NCBI RefSeq assembly: GCF_000368565.1
Contig: NZ_KB849533.1
Span: 107,827-171,826 of the forward strand
Reading direction: 5' to 3'
Origin: Acinetobacter gerneri DSM 14967 = CIP 107464 = MTCC 9824
GTDB taxonomy: Bacteria; Pseudomonadota; Gammaproteobacteria; Pseudomonadales; Moraxellaceae
Length of the DNA stretch: 64,000 bases
The notes beneath the pieces are model-generated. The model ran no database searches, was not told where the DNA came from, and was given only the letters and a program-made list of their open reading frames with translations. This document shows, piece after piece, positions 55,125-64,000 of the stretch (position 1 is the stretch's first letter; the number at the start of each line of letters is the position of its first letter). A program made the translations under genes and the position numbers.

Positions 55125-55618
55125 AACGGTATCAATATCTTTTATTGAGTTCATTTATACTGATTTTTTCAAATAGCTGTTTTGCAAGTCCTGCAAGTAA
55201 AGACACCGTTTATGAAGTTCTTCATGCCAGCAAAGTTGATCAAATTATAAAATCGATGCAAAACGAACGTTATATAAATTTTTATAGCGATTCAATGATT
55301 AAAGGTTTGAAGGAAGCCAATCCGAATATCACTCAACTTCAAGAACAGCAAATACGCGAACATATCAAAAAATACTTACAAAGCACGGATTTTGAAATTT
55401 ATTTTAAGAATCAGTTGAGTTGGCCATTTTTATCTTATTTTGAAGAAGAAGAATTGATTCACTTATTGCAAATATATGAAGCACCTTTAGCTCAACAATT
55501 TTTTGAACAAGAATACAAACGCTATTTAGACTTAAATGATGAATCATTTAAAAAATATAGTTTAACGAAAGATCAAGATTTAGAAGAAAAAATCCAAAAA
55601 ATGCTGAATACTTTATAA
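55121..55618 (+). CDS. secreted DUF2059-like protein 4, diverged
   Basis: A 165-residue exported protein: signal peptide ends near CFASPASKD. The mature start SKDTVYEVLHASKVDQIIK matches its neighbours. The hallmark reads FEEEELIHLLQIYEAPLAQQFFEQ, retaining the EEEL and aP-positions but losing the glycine. It is the last gene of the group. The short distances (56 bases, then a four-base overlap) suggest one operon for genes 3 and 4, probably all four. Confidence 0.75.
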   Translation: MKRYQYLLLSSFILIFSNSCFASPASKDTVYEVLHASKVDQIIKSMQNERYINFYSDSMIKGLKEANPNITQLQEQQIREHIKKYLQSTDFEIYFKNQLSWPFLSYFEEEELIHLLQIYEAPLAQQFFEQEYKRYLDLNDESFKKYSLTKDQDLEEKIQKMLNTL

Positions 55619-55718
55619 TCAGCAACTTATTTATAGACATAAATGAGGGGGATGTAGATCATCCATCCCCCTAATAAAATCAGAGTGTACTTACTCACAA
55701 TCTAGCACTTTAAGCAGA

Positions 55719-56465
55719 TTACCAAGTAGAAGGTTTCCAGATTTTAAATGGTGTTTCTAAATGAACATCATCACTGACTTTATATTTCTCACCTTTAATC
55801 TGCTCTTTTGGCTTGGTCACTCTGCCCTGCTCATCACGAGTCGCGACAAAGTTTAATCCCGGCGATTTCAATTGAGTCATCGCAATTTCTTTAAGCGCAC
55901 CTTTGGTCGGCATTTGCATCACAGGACCAGAACGAAGCAAATCCACACCATCCTCTCCGTTTGGACTACCTCGGAATTGCTCTTCTTCATACTTGATAAA
56001 ATATTGCTTGCCAGACTCAACACTAAAATCAACCACCCGAGGTTTTTGAAACTTGACTACAGATAAAGGACGACTGATCGTCAAACGATACGTTCCTGGT
56101 GGCAATTCTAACCAATAATAATGATTGCTGATCAAACTCGGAATACGTTTTCCATTGATATAGAAATTGGGTGCAATGATTTCTTGGCGATTCCACTTAC
56201 TGTCAGGTCGATACAAATAAATGACCGCAGCTTCGGCATTTTGTGGATGAACCAACTTAAAATACGGCGCAGGATCTTGACGAACCCACGACCCAGTTGA
56301 AAACCCCGTGACACCATATTGATCAAGTAAGGTCGGCTCTTTATCTAGATTGACTTGTTTTAGGGTCGAAACGAGATTTGAAGTGTTTTCTTTGGGCTTG
56401 CTTTGATGACTTTGACAAGCAACTAAAGTCATTGACGTAATAATAACCAAACTAAGATAACGCAT
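55719..56465 (-). CDS. DUF2846 lipoprotein
   Basis: A 248-residue lipoprotein: signal and lipobox LVAC (Cys17 from the ATG at 56465). The domain with AAVIYLYRPDSKWNRQEIIAPNFYINGKRIPSL near residues 80-112, then YYWLELPPGTYRLTISRP, matches DUF2846, a beta-sandwich domain found on periplasmic lipoproteins. The C-terminal 60 residues are charged and linker-like. Convergent with the DUF2059 group and not linked to clpX. Function unknown. Confidence 0.78.
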   Translation of the reverse strand: MRYLSLVIITSMTLVACQSHQSKPKENTSNLVSTLKQVNLDKEPTLLDQYGVTGFSTGSWVRQDPAPYFKLVHPQNAEAAVIYLYRPDSKWNRQEIIAPNFYINGKRIPSLISNHYYWLELPPGTYRLTISRPLSVVKFQKPRVVDFSVESGKQYFIKYEEEQFRGSPNGEDGVDLLRSGPVMQMPTKGALKEIAMTQLKSPGLNFVATRDEQGRVTKPKEQIKGEKYKVSDDVHLETPFKIWKPSTW

Positions 56466-56555
56466 GAACATCCCTCACCGCGTATTTTTTTATTTTTTTA
56501 AATTAGAATAAAACTCTATTTCTAAGGATCTTACCATTTCACAATCAATTTAAAA

Positions 56556-56593
56556 ATAAAAAACGTGCAAAAAGTCTGACTTCTTACACGTTT
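56556..56593 (-). terminator. terminator of clpP-clpX
   Basis: AAACGTG (56561-56567) pairs with CACGTTT (56587-56593), with inner AAGTC/GACTT pairing. An A run at the left gives a U-tract on the minus strand. It lies 20 bases after the clpX stop. Confidence 0.75.
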
Positions 56594-56613
56594 CGGATGA
56601 ATAACAATGATAA

Positions 56614-57921
56614 TTAAGCAGATTTACTGTTTAAAACTTTTAAATCTACCTTATCTGAGTTTTCTTCAGCCTTTTTAGGTTGACGCTCTTTTTGATAAAT
56701 TGGGGCAGCTTTATCATTGATCACAGCTTCGTTGATAATCACTGTACCCACATCTGTACGACTTGGTAAATCATACATCGTTTCGAGCAATACATTTTCT
56801 AAAATAGAACGCAGACCACGCGCACCTGTATTACGTTCAAGTGCTTTTTGAGCAACTGCACGTAATGCAGAATCTTCAAATAAAAGGTCTACATTTTCCA
56901 TTTCAAATAAATATTGATACTGACGTGTTAATGCATTTTTCGGTTCAGTCAAAATTTGCATTAATGCTTCTGCATCCAATTCTTCAAGTGTAGCAATGAC
57001 TGGCAAACGACCGATAAACTCTGGAATCAAACCAAATTTAACCAAATCTGCTGCTTCAACTTGACGGAAAAGTTCAGAAAGCTTTTTCGTATCATCTTTA
57101 TTTTTAACATCAGCAGTGAAACCGATTCCACCTTTTTCCTGACGTTGTTGCACCACTTTTTCAAGTCCAGAGAATGCACCACCACAAATAAACAAGATAT
57201 TTGAAGTATCAATCTGAATGAACTCTTGTTGTGGATGCTTACGCCCACCTTGAGGAGGAATAGACGCCACAGTACCTTCGATCATTTTCAAAAGTGCTTG
57301 CTGTACGCCTTCACCTGATACATCACGAGTAATCGATGGATTTTCAGATTTACGGGTAATCTTGTCGATTTCGTCGATATAGATAATGCCTTTTTGCGCT
57401 TTTTCTACATCATAATCTGCTTTTTGCAAAAGCTTTTGTACAATGTTTTCAACATCTTCACCCACATAACCTGCTTCGGTTAAAGTGGTTGCATCTGCCA
57501 TCGCAAAAGGTACATCTAAAAGACGAGCAAGCGTTTGCGCAAGTAAAGTTTTACCTGAACCAGTAGGTCCAATCAAAAGAATATTACTTTTCGCAAGTTC
57601 AACAGCATCTTCGGCTTTATGACCTTGAGTCACTTTTAGACGTTTATAATGGTTATATACTGCAACTGAAAGTGTTTTCTTCGCAGTATCTTGACCAATC
57701 ACATACTGATCTAGCGCTGCACGAATTTCATGTGGCTTTGGCAATGGACGAGAAGCCCAATCACCACTATCCACTTGTTGGCTGGTTTGAACTAAGTCTA
57801 AGCATACGTCCACACATTCGTTACAAATGTATGCGTCCTCGCCTGCAATCAGTTTTCCGACTTCAGACTGCGTTTTACCGCAAAATGAACAATGCTTTTG
57901 TCCTTGAGGATTATCGGACAT
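56614..57921 (-). CDS. clpX: ATP-dependent Clp protease ATP-binding subunit ClpX
   Basis: A 435-residue AAA+ unfoldase that feeds substrates to ClpP. The N-terminal zinc finger has CSFC (11-14) and CNEC (33-36). Walker A is GPTGSGKT and Walker [10 protein letters not shown]. The ClpP-contact loop IGF is present (GGIGFTADV), and sensor 2 is in GARGLRSI. A short acidic C-terminal tail ends the protein. It follows clpP by 32 bases in the conserved tig-clpP-clpX order. Confidence 0.97.
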   Translation of the reverse strand: MSDNPQGQKHCSFCGKTQSEVGKLIAGEDAYICNECVDVCLDLVQTSQQVDSGDWASRPLPKPHEIRAALDQYVIGQDTAKKTLSVAVYNHYKRLKVTQGHKAEDAVELAKSNILLIGPTGSGKTLLAQTLARLLDVPFAMADATTLTEAGYVGEDVENIVQKLLQKADYDVEKAQKGIIYIDEIDKITRKSENPSITRDVSGEGVQQALLKMIEGTVASIPPQGGRKHPQQEFIQIDTSNILFICGGAFSGLEKVVQQRQEKGGIGFTADVKNKDDTKKLSELFRQVEAADLVKFGLIPEFIGRLPVIATLEELDAEALMQILTEPKNALTRQYQYLFEMENVDLLFEDSALRAVAQKALERNTGARGLRSILENVLLETMYDLPSRTDVGTVIINEAVINDKAAPIYQKERQPKKAEENSDKVDLKVLNSKSA

Positions 57922-57953
57922 CTTTACTCCAAATTTTTATATCTTACAAAAGC

Positions 57954-58565
57954 TTAGTCTTGTGGGCGCTTTGAAAGCACTTGGTCGACTAAACCATATT
58001 CTTTGGCTTGTTGTGCTGTCATAAAGTTATCACGATCCGTATCTTTAGCGACACGTTCATAGTCTTGACCACTATGCTCAGCCATTAAACGATTTAAACG
58101 TTCTTTGATAAATAAAATCTCACGAGCGTGGATTTCAATATCAGATGCTTGTCCACGGAATCCGCCCAAAGGTTGGTGAATCATAACACGTGCATTTTCC
58201 AAGCAGTAACGTTTACCTTTTGCACCAGCATTCAATAAAAATGCGCCCATAGATGCAGCTTGTCCCATGCAATATGTCACCACATCGGGTTTGATGAATT
58301 GCATAGTATCGTAAATTGCCATACCTGCTGTCACTGAGCCACCAGGTGAATTAATATATAAATGAATATCTTTTTCTGGATTTTCGGCTTCTAAAAACAA
58401 CATTTGCGCAACGATTAAGTTGGCCATATTGTCTTCTACTTCACCTGTTAAAAAAATGACACGTTCACGTAAAAGACGTGAAAAAATATCAAAAGAACGC
58501 TCACCACGTGAAGACTGTTCTACAACAACCGGGACTAATGCGTTTTCAATAGATGGAACATACAT
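57954..58565 (-). CDS. clpP: ATP-dependent Clp protease proteolytic subunit
   Basis: A 203-residue serine protease forming the tetradecameric chamber. The catalytic serine is Ser105 in [11 protein letters not shown], the histidine His130 in MIHQPLGG, and an aspartate follows in the KDTDRDNFM segment. The N-terminal prosequence-like part before VPVVVEQ is short. Usual partner ClpX lies downstream. About 230 bases separate it from tig, so it may have its own promoter. Confidence 0.97.
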   Translation of the reverse strand: MYVPSIENALVPVVVEQSSRGERSFDIFSRLLRERVIFLTGEVEDNMANLIVAQMLFLEAENPEKDIHLYINSPGGSVTAGMAIYDTMQFIKPDVVTYCMGQAASMGAFLLNAGAKGKRYCLENARVMIHQPLGGFRGQASDIEIHAREILFIKERLNRLMAEHSGQDYERVAKDTDRDNFMTAQQAKEYGLVDQVLSKRPQD

Positions 58566-58753
58566 ACGTTATTTATTCCTGAATTTTTGTTACTCAGCTC
58601 ATACTGACAATATGAGGGATAATGATCAAAATTGCAAAATATTCCCAATTAAATATCAAATTTTTTTTGAATAAGCATTGTGAAAATAGGACATTTACAT
58701 ACAAGAGATGAGGATTATTTGGATATTCTCATAAAAACCCTAAAAACATATAT

Positions 58754-58780
58754 AAAAAAAGGCGCTTTCGCGCCTTTTTC
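58754..58780 (-). terminator. terminator of tig
   Basis: Stem AAAAAGGCGC (58756-58765) with GCGCCTTTTT (58770-58779) around a TTTC loop. The A run at its left is a U-tract on the minus strand. It lies 15 bases after the tig stop, so tig is largely separate from clpP. Confidence 0.9.
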
Positions 58781-58792
58781 AGTCTAAACAAC

Positions 58793-60127
58793 TTAGCCTT
58801 GTTGACGTGCTTGTTGTTCAGCCAATAGGTCTTGGTAAGACACTTCAGTGTTTTTCACTTTAGCAGAAGCTAAGATGTGATCAACCACTTGGTCTTCTAA
58901 AACAACTGCTTCAATTTGAGCACGTTGTTGTTTGTCATTTTTGAAGTATTCGATCACTTCAGTTGGATCTTCGTAAGAAGAAGCCATATCTTCGATATAA
59001 GCATCTACACGAGCAGGATCAACTTCAAGTTTAGCATCAGCCAATACTTTGCTTACGAGTACGCCAAGTTTAACTGATTTTTCAGCTTGCTCTTTGAACA
59101 AATCATCTGGAAGCATGCTTGAATCAAATGCTTGCGCACCTTGAGCACCAAACTGTTGAGTGAACTGTTGGATCATTTGTTGACGTTGACGGTCAATTTC
59201 TTGAGCAACCATAGCAGTTGGAACTTCAACATCATTAGCAGCAACTAATGCATCAAAAGTCGCGCCTTTAACTTGGTTACGTAAACCATTTTTCACTTCA
59301 CGTTCCATGTTTTTGCGAACGTCAGCTTTTAATTTGTCTACGCCATCTTCTTCAGTCAAACCAAATACTTTTAAGAATTCAGCATCGATTTCTGGAAGTT
59401 TAGATTTTTCTACAAGCTTAACAGTAATTTTGAATTGAGCTTGTTTACCAGCAAGATTTTCAGCTTGGTAATCTTCAGGGAAAGTTACATCGATAACTTT
59501 CTCTTCGCCTTTTTTCATGCCCACGATGCCATCTTCGAAGCCAGGGATCATGCGGTTAGAACCTAAAACAAGTTTAAAGTCTTCAGCAGAACCGCCTTCA
59601 AATTTTTCGCCATCAATAGAACCTTCAAAGTCGAAAGTTACTTGCATGTCTTTTTTCGCCATACCTTTGGTTTCAACCCAAGTTTGACGTTGTTTTTGCA
59701 AGTTTTCGAGCATTGTATCAACGTCTTTGTCGTTGATATCAGTTGATTTACGTTCGATTTCTAAATCGTCAAACGCTTTAACTTCAACTTCAGGATAAAC
59801 TTCTACAGTTGCTTCATAAACTAAAGCATCTTCTTTGTTTTCTACTTTTTCAATGTTTGGCATACCAACAGCATTGATTTTTTCTTGTTGAATTGCTTCA
59901 AACACAGTGTCACGAATGATGTCGTTGACAACTTCTTGGTAGATACCTGCACCGTATTCGCGACGTACAACGTCTACAGGCACTTTACCTGGACGGAAGC
60001 CGTTAATCTTCGCAGTTTTAGCAGTGCGTTTGATACGAGCTTCGAACTGCTCGTTAATACGGCTCGTCGGTACAGTTACATTTAAACGACGGGCAACGCC
60101 CGAAACCGCTTCAGAAGTTACTTGCAT
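58793..60127 (-). CDS. tig: trigger factor
   Basis: A 444-residue ribosome-associated chaperone and peptidyl-prolyl isomerase. The N-terminal ribosome-binding region has the signature GFRPGKVP near residues 44-51. The FKBP-like domain contains [27 protein letters not shown] near 160-185 and [16 protein letters not shown]. The long C-terminal helical arms end in a Q/R-rich tail. Starts the tig-clpP-clpX cluster. Confidence 0.97.
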   Translation of the reverse strand: MQVTSEAVSGVARRLNVTVPTSRINEQFEARIKRTAKTAKINGFRPGKVPVDVVRREYGAGIYQEVVNDIIRDTVFEAIQQEKINAVGMPNIEKVENKEDALVYEATVEVYPEVEVKAFDDLEIERKSTDINDKDVDTMLENLQKQRQTWVETKGMAKKDMQVTFDFEGSIDGEKFEGGSAEDFKLVLGSNRMIPGFEDGIVGMKKGEEKVIDVTFPEDYQAENLAGKQAQFKITVKLVEKSKLPEIDAEFLKVFGLTEEDGVDKLKADVRKNMEREVKNGLRNQVKGATFDALVAANDVEVPTAMVAQEIDRQRQQMIQQFTQQFGAQGAQAFDSSMLPDDLFKEQAEKSVKLGVLVSKVLADAKLEVDPARVDAYIEDMASSYEDPTEVIEYFKNDKQQRAQIEAVVLEDQVVDHILASAKVKNTEVSYQDLLAEQQARQQG

Positions 60128-60562
60128 GGCTTCCTCGATATGAATTTAGTAATAACAGTTTTTAAAAAAGTGCCACATTATATGACAACATTTCAAGATA
60201 TACAAAAAACATGCTTATTTCATGCGAATTTAATCAAATTTTAGATTTTTTTGATCACAAAACAATCAAAAGCATTTCATTTTATTTTTGAATAATTTTG
60301 ACTGCAAAGCAAAATGGATTACAAATCACTAAAACCATCTCCACAAATGATTCAAAATTTATTTCGTATGATTTTTAATCTATTTTATTTATATTTATTT
60401 TATATTCAATAGTTTAATTAACTTTTTAACTTGATTAAAATTTACCAAAGCGATTGTAAATCATTATACCATTGAGATTTACAATCGTTAACTAATGAAA
60501 TTAGAAACAAGAATTATTATTATTCGCATACAAATTACCAGTTACTTTTTTTGAGTTTCAAT
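60128..60562. other. divergent regulatory region, tig/piuA
   Basis: About 435 AT-rich bases between divergent genes. Apart from the inverted repeat at 60451-60487 and an AT-rich candidate Fur-type site at about 60508-60530 (GAATAATAATAATTCTT read on the minus strand), I see no feature. No gene frame is supportable. Confidence 0.45.
60451..60487 (+). promoter_or_regulatory. perfect 12-bp inverted repeat upstream of piuA
   Basis: CGATTGTAAATC (60451-60462) and GATTTACAATCG (60476-60487) are exact complements separated by 13 bases that contain TATACC. It lies about 75 bases before the piuA ATG. It could be an operator for a dimeric regulator around a -10 region or an RNA hairpin in the leader. 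It does not match a Fur box. Confidence 0.55.
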
Positions 60563-62851
60563 ATGTCTTTCATTAAAACACGTAAAAAGATTGTATCTTC
60601 AGCGATCGTATCTTCTTTATCAGTGATGGCGAGCACAGCAGCTCTTGCGGCTCAAGATGAACAAGCGACACAACTTCCTAAAATTCAAGCTGAGGCAAGT
60701 GCAGAAGAACAACAAGGTTTAAAAGTAGATCGCTCTGCAAATACTAAATTCGTTGCACCTTTACTTGATACTCCAAAATCAGTGTCTGTCATTTCTAAAC
60801 AACTGATTGAAGATACCAACGTTACAACTTTAAGTGATGCACTTCGTACAGTGCCGGGGATCACTTTGGGTGCTGGTGAAGGTGGTAACCCGAACGGTGA
60901 CCGTCCATTCATCCGTGGTTATAACTCTGAAAGCTCTATGTATGTAGATGGTGTACGTAACGCAACTTCACAAAACCGTGAAATGTTTGCTGTAGAACAA
61001 GTTGAAGTAACCAAAGGTTCTGCTTCAGCAATGGGCGGTGCAGGAACATCTGGCGGTAGTATCAACATGATCTCTAAAGTTGCCAAAAAAGGTGATTCTT
61101 TAGAGGGTTCTGTACAAGGCGGTACTGACCAGTACGCACGTATTACATTAGATGGCAACAAAGACTTTGGTAATGGCATCGCGGCACGTGTTGCTGTTAT
61201 GGGCCATACCAATGAAAAAGCTGGTCAAGCAAATGGTGCTGAATATAACCGTTTTGGTATCGCGCCAAGTATCACATTTGGTTTAGACACCCCTACTCGT
61301 GCGACTTTAAGCTACTACTACTTAAAATCTGACGATACTCCAGATTCTGGCGTACCTTATCATTATGATACAGCTAAAAAAGCAACAGTAGGCAAACCAA
61401 TAGAGGTTAAACAAGGGATCTATTACGGCTTACAAGACCGTGATTTCCAAAAACAAGAAAATCAAATCGGTACGATTAAAATCGAACATGATATTACTGA
61501 TGATTTAACAATCAGCAATGTAGCTGTATATAATAAATCAAAAAATGATTACCTATGGACTCAACCAGATGACTCTAAAGGTAACGTTGTAAATGGTGAA
61601 GTGTGGCGTCGTATTAACTCACGTATTACAGATACTGATTCGTTTACAGATCAACTCTCACTTCGTGGTAAATTTAAGACAGGTACTTTAGAGCATCGCT
61701 TTAATGTCGGAGCTGAGTACAATAAGCAAGAATCAGATCGTGGTAATTATTTGACCAGCTATCCAGGCTACACAGGAACAACGACAGGTGGTTTCAATAG
61801 TGATTGTAAAATCAATGATGCATGGTGTACCTCTTTAACCAATCCGAATCCATTTGATCGATGGTTAGGTTCACGTACTGCAGATAAAGCAACTACTACA
61901 GTTGAAACTGAATCTCAATCTGTTTACCTACTTGATAATATTGAAATCAATAAGCAATGGTTAATTGACTTAGGCTTACGTTGGGATAAATTTGATACTG
62001 ATTTGACTTACAATAAGGCTTCAGGTGATATCAAAGCTGGTACAAAATATAGCTCAAGCAATGATTTCTTTAACTATCAAGCAGGCGTAACTTATAAACC
62101 TGTTGAAAATGGTTCTATTTATTTAAGCTTTGCGACTTCAACAAACCCTGTTGGTGTTGATGCTGGTGATGGTTCTGAAGGTATTAGCGTTCCTGGACGT
62201 AATAACAATGACGAACAAGCTCGTGCGATGAATAACCTTAAACCTGAAGAAGTGAAAACTTATGAATTAGGTACTAAATGGGATTTATTTAACAATCGTT
62301 TAAACTTAACTGCTGCAATCTTCCGTACTGAAAAAACAAATACTCGTGCTACAGATACTGATGGTTACACTCGTAATATTGGTGAAACACGTGTTGACGG
62401 TATTGAGATCGGAGCAACAGGTAACATTACTGATAAATGGGCAGTTTCTGCAGGCTATACTTATTTAGATAGTGAAATCGTAGATGGTGGTTTCAGTAAA
62501 GATAGCAATGGAAACTATGTACCAAGCTCAACAAATGGTAATCAAGTACAAAATGTAGCTAAAAACAGCGCAACACTTTGGACAACTTATAAAGTATTAC
62601 CAAAATTGACTCTTGGTGGTGGCGCAACTTATATGGACAAAGTATTTGGTGATGCTGCAAATTCCAAATGGGTTCCATCATACGTTCGTTACGATGCAAT
62701 GGCTCGTTATGACGTAACTTCAGACGTTAACGTACAATTAAATGTTAACAACCTCTCTGACAAACGCTACTTCTCTAAAGCATACGCTTCACACTATGCA
62801 ACAGAAGCTGAAGGCCGTAGTGCAGTATTAGCGCTTAACTTCAAATTCTAA
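60563..62851 (+). CDS. piuA: TonB-dependent catecholate siderophore receptor, PiuA/Fiu type
   Basis: A 762-residue outer-membrane receptor. A signal peptide (to about STAALAAQD) precedes the TonB box region and plug domain: LLDTPKSVSVISKQLIEDTNVTTLSDALRTVPGITLGAGEGGNPNGDRPFIRGYNSESSMYVDG in outline. The C-terminal barrel ends in LALNFKF with a terminal phenylalanine. The Fiu/PiuA group imports ferric catecholates and can admit siderophore-drug conjugates. The frame extends four codons to a TTG, but the ATG at 60563 is better. piuC follows, as in other bacteria. Confidence 0.93.
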   Translation: MSFIKTRKKIVSSAIVSSLSVMASTAALAAQDEQATQLPKIQAEASAEEQQGLKVDRSANTKFVAPLLDTPKSVSVISKQLIEDTNVTTLSDALRTVPGITLGAGEGGNPNGDRPFIRGYNSESSMYVDGVRNATSQNREMFAVEQVEVTKGSASAMGGAGTSGGSINMISKVAKKGDSLEGSVQGGTDQYARITLDGNKDFGNGIAARVAVMGHTNEKAGQANGAEYNRFGIAPSITFGLDTPTRATLSYYYLKSDDTPDSGVPYHYDTAKKATVGKPIEVKQGIYYGLQDRDFQKQENQIGTIKIEHDITDDLTISNVAVYNKSKNDYLWTQPDDSKGNVVNGEVWRRINSRITDTDSFTDQLSLRGKFKTGTLEHRFNVGAEYNKQESDRGNYLTSYPGYTGTTTGGFNSDCKINDAWCTSLTNPNPFDRWLGSRTADKATTTVETESQSVYLLDNIEINKQWLIDLGLRWDKFDTDLTYNKASGDIKAGTKYSSSNDFFNYQAGVTYKPVENGSIYLSFATSTNPVGVDAGDGSEGISVPGRNNNDEQARAMNNLKPEEVKTYELGTKWDLFNNRLNLTAAIFRTEKTNTRATDTDGYTRNIGETRVDGIEIGATGNITDKWAVSAGYTYLDSEIVDGGFSKDSNGNYVPSSTNGNQVQNVAKNSATLWTTYKVLPKLTLGGGATYMDKVFGDAANSKWVPSYVRYDAMARYDVTSDVNVQLNVNNLSDKRYFSKAYASHYATEAEGRSAVLALNFKF

Positions 62852-62887
62852 TTGATAAATCCCTATAAATTTTAAGGGTTTTAAGAT

Positions 62888-62920
62888 AAAATAGCTCCTC
62901 TCGTGGGGCTATTTTTATTT
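62888..62920 (+). terminator. terminator-like hairpin between piuA and piuC
   Basis: AAAATAGCTCC (62888-62898) pairs with GGGGCTATTTT (62905-62915, one G-T pair), followed by T residues. It lies only 40 bases before the piuC start, so it should reduce but perhaps not abolish readthrough. Confidence 0.7.
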
Positions 62921-62960
62921 GATTATTTATTTAATTATTTTTTTAATAAAGGTGTTTGCT

Positions 62961-63644
62961 GTGATCCACCATATTCCAAATGTTTTGAGTAAAGAACAAG
63001 TTCAATATTTCCGTACAGAAATGGACAAAGTTGATTGGGTAGATGGAAAAGTTTCGACAGGAAATCTTTCAGCAAATGTCAAAAACAACCAACAACTCGA
63101 TGAAAATCATCCGTTGACTGAACACCTCGGCAATATCATTTTAGATGCCTTAGCCAATCATCCTTTATTTTTATCTGCGGCAATTCCGCTTGAAATCTTG
63201 CAACCTTATTTTAATCGTTATGAAAATAATGAAGCTTTTGGTTTTCATGTGGACAATTCTATTCGCAGAATCAGAGCATCAAAACAAAAAATTCGTACTG
63301 ACCTCTCTTGCACCATTTTTTTAACTGAACCAGAAGAGTATGAAGGTGGTGATCTCGTTGTTGAAGATACTTATGGTTATCATGAAGTTAAACTCCCTGC
63401 GGGCGATATGATTCTATACCCTTCAACCAGTTTGCATGAAGTTACCCCTGTGACCAAAGGCTGCCGTGTTGCCTCATTTTTTTGGTTACAAAGCATGATC
63501 CGTGATGAAGCTGATCGTTATATGTTATTCAATTTGGATCAAAGCATCCAAAATCTACGTGTACAACTCGGTGATCAACATCCCGAAGTCAACAAATTGA
63601 CCAGTATGTATCACAACCTCATCCGTAAATGGGCTGAAGTTTAA
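62961..63644 (+). CDS. piuC: Fe(II)/2-oxoglutarate-dependent dioxygenase PiuC
   Basis: A 227-residue PKHD-type hydroxylase. The start is a GTG at 62961 preceded by AAGGTG; the protein begins (M)[13 protein letters not shown] as in the family, while the longer open frame begins at a TTG without a site. Iron ligands are HVDNSIR (His and Asp near residues 97-99) and His in [21 protein letters not shown], where the arginine binds 2-oxoglutarate. It is nearly always next to piuA; its substrate is not established. Confidence 0.92.
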   Translation: MIHHIPNVLSKEQVQYFRTEMDKVDWVDGKVSTGNLSANVKNNQQLDENHPLTEHLGNIILDALANHPLFLSAAIPLEILQPYFNRYENNEAFGFHVDNSIRRIRASKQKIRTDLSCTIFLTEPEEYEGGDLVVEDTYGYHEVKLPAGDMILYPSTSLHEVTPVTKGCRVASFFWLQSMIRDEADRYMLFNLDQSIQNLRVQLGDQHPEVNKLTSMYHNLIRKWAEV

Positions 63645-63674
63645 GACATTTATAAAGTATAAAGAGAATATCCG

Positions 63675-64000
63675 ATGCCAAATACCTTACGCCCTGCCCT
63701 CACCGCGATTCCTGCACATTTGCAAACCTTATTGGACTACGAAAGAGAGGCAAAGGATTTTTTGCCTGAAGCCACTTGGCACTATTTGCAAGGTGGGGCG
63801 ATGAGCGAGTCAAGTATTCGCAATAATTTGGCATCATTTGAAAAAATCAAACTTGTTCCTCGACTTCTAAATGACCTCACTCATGGCTCAACCAAGTGTC
63901 AGTTGCTCGGACAAAGTTTTCCTCATCCTATATTCTTGGCACCGATCGGTCATCAGCAACTTTTCCATCCTCAAGGGGAAGCAGCAACTGCCCTTGCAGC
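63675..64000 (+). CDS. FMN-dependent alpha-hydroxy-acid dehydrogenase, partial
   Basis: The ATG at 63675 opens a frame that runs off the window end (109 codons seen). MPNTLRPALTAIPAHLQTLLDY, then FLPEATWHYLQGGAMSESSIRNNLASFEKIKLVPRLL and PIFLAPIGHQQLFHPQGEAATALAA, match the N-terminal third of LldD/glycolate oxidase-type FMN enzymes. The catalytic histidine and lysine would be further on. It is 30 bases after piuC, so it is probably in the same transcript and perhaps iron-regulated. Confidence 0.85.
   Translation, partial: MPNTLRPALTAIPAHLQTLLDYEREAKDFLPEATWHYLQGGAMSESSIRNNLASFEKIKLVPRLLNDLTHGSTKCQLLGQSFPHPIFLAPIGHQQLFHPQGEAATALA

Overview
This window is AT-rich chromosomal DNA from a gammaproteobacterium, most likely an Acinetobacter species. 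The evidence is the gene content and order: a split PntA transhydrogenase (pntAa-pntAb-pntB), tig-clpP-clpX, a PiuA-type siderophore receptor followed by PiuC, short AT-rich intergenic gaps, and simple A/T-flanked terminators. Most of the window is core metabolism and housekeeping. I see no rRNA, tRNA, CRISPR array, intact insertion sequence or prophage.

Layout. 1-4.0 kb holds a secreted protein of unknown function and the proton-translocating transhydrogenase operon. 4.9-9.1 kb holds an EamA exporter, an LD-carboxypeptidase, and a SoxR locus. In that locus a near-perfect SoxR operator sits inside a promoter with a 19-bp spacer and faces a RidA-family gene and an MFS exporter. 9.2-13.2 kb holds dusA, a membrane protein, an AraC regulator and a DUF1275 protein. 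13.2-15.0 kb is a CsgG/DUF4810/GNA1162 lipoprotein operon. 15.3-15.9 kb is a fluoride riboswitch followed by crcB/fluC. 16-20 kb holds a LysR regulator, a 44-codon membrane-peptide ORF, a DUF695 protein, tcdA and a DUF4261-like gene. 20-27.7 kb holds acnA, a MITE-like element, tatD, two paralogous DUF3298-type lipoproteins and prfC.

27.8-30.4 kb is the most unusual part. It is a small, very AT-rich cassette on the minus strand with three genes: a 66-residue peptide that looks like a RiPP precursor, a 284-residue HExxH protein, and an ABC exporter with a very short nucleotide-binding domain. It lies between prfC and mgtA. Diverged copies of the MITE end found near 23.2 kb lie on both sides of the prfC-plus-cassette segment. 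I infer a horizontally acquired peptide-modification and export system.

30.8-46 kb holds mgtA, an outer-membrane barrel protein, an MHYT-GGDEF-EAL c-di-GMP enzyme, prc, nagZ, a methyltransferase, an alpha/beta hydrolase fused to a PilZ-like domain, proA and the start of ackA-pta. 46-53 kb holds pta, a sterol-desaturase-like membrane enzyme, two methyltransferases and a class I fumarase. 53.4-55.6 kb holds four tandem secreted DUF2059-type paralogues. 55.7-60.1 kb holds a DUF2846 lipoprotein and clpX-clpP-tig. 60.5-64 kb is an iron-uptake locus, piuA-piuC followed by a truncated FMN-dependent alpha-hydroxy-acid dehydrogenase. Upstream of piuA is a perfect 12-bp inverted repeat.

Several genes here respond to defined signals: redox-cycling agents (SoxR), fluoride (riboswitch), probably iron (piu locus) and c-di-GMP (MHYT-GGDEF-EAL enzyme and PilZ-like hydrolase). 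All functions are read from sequence alone, without database searches.
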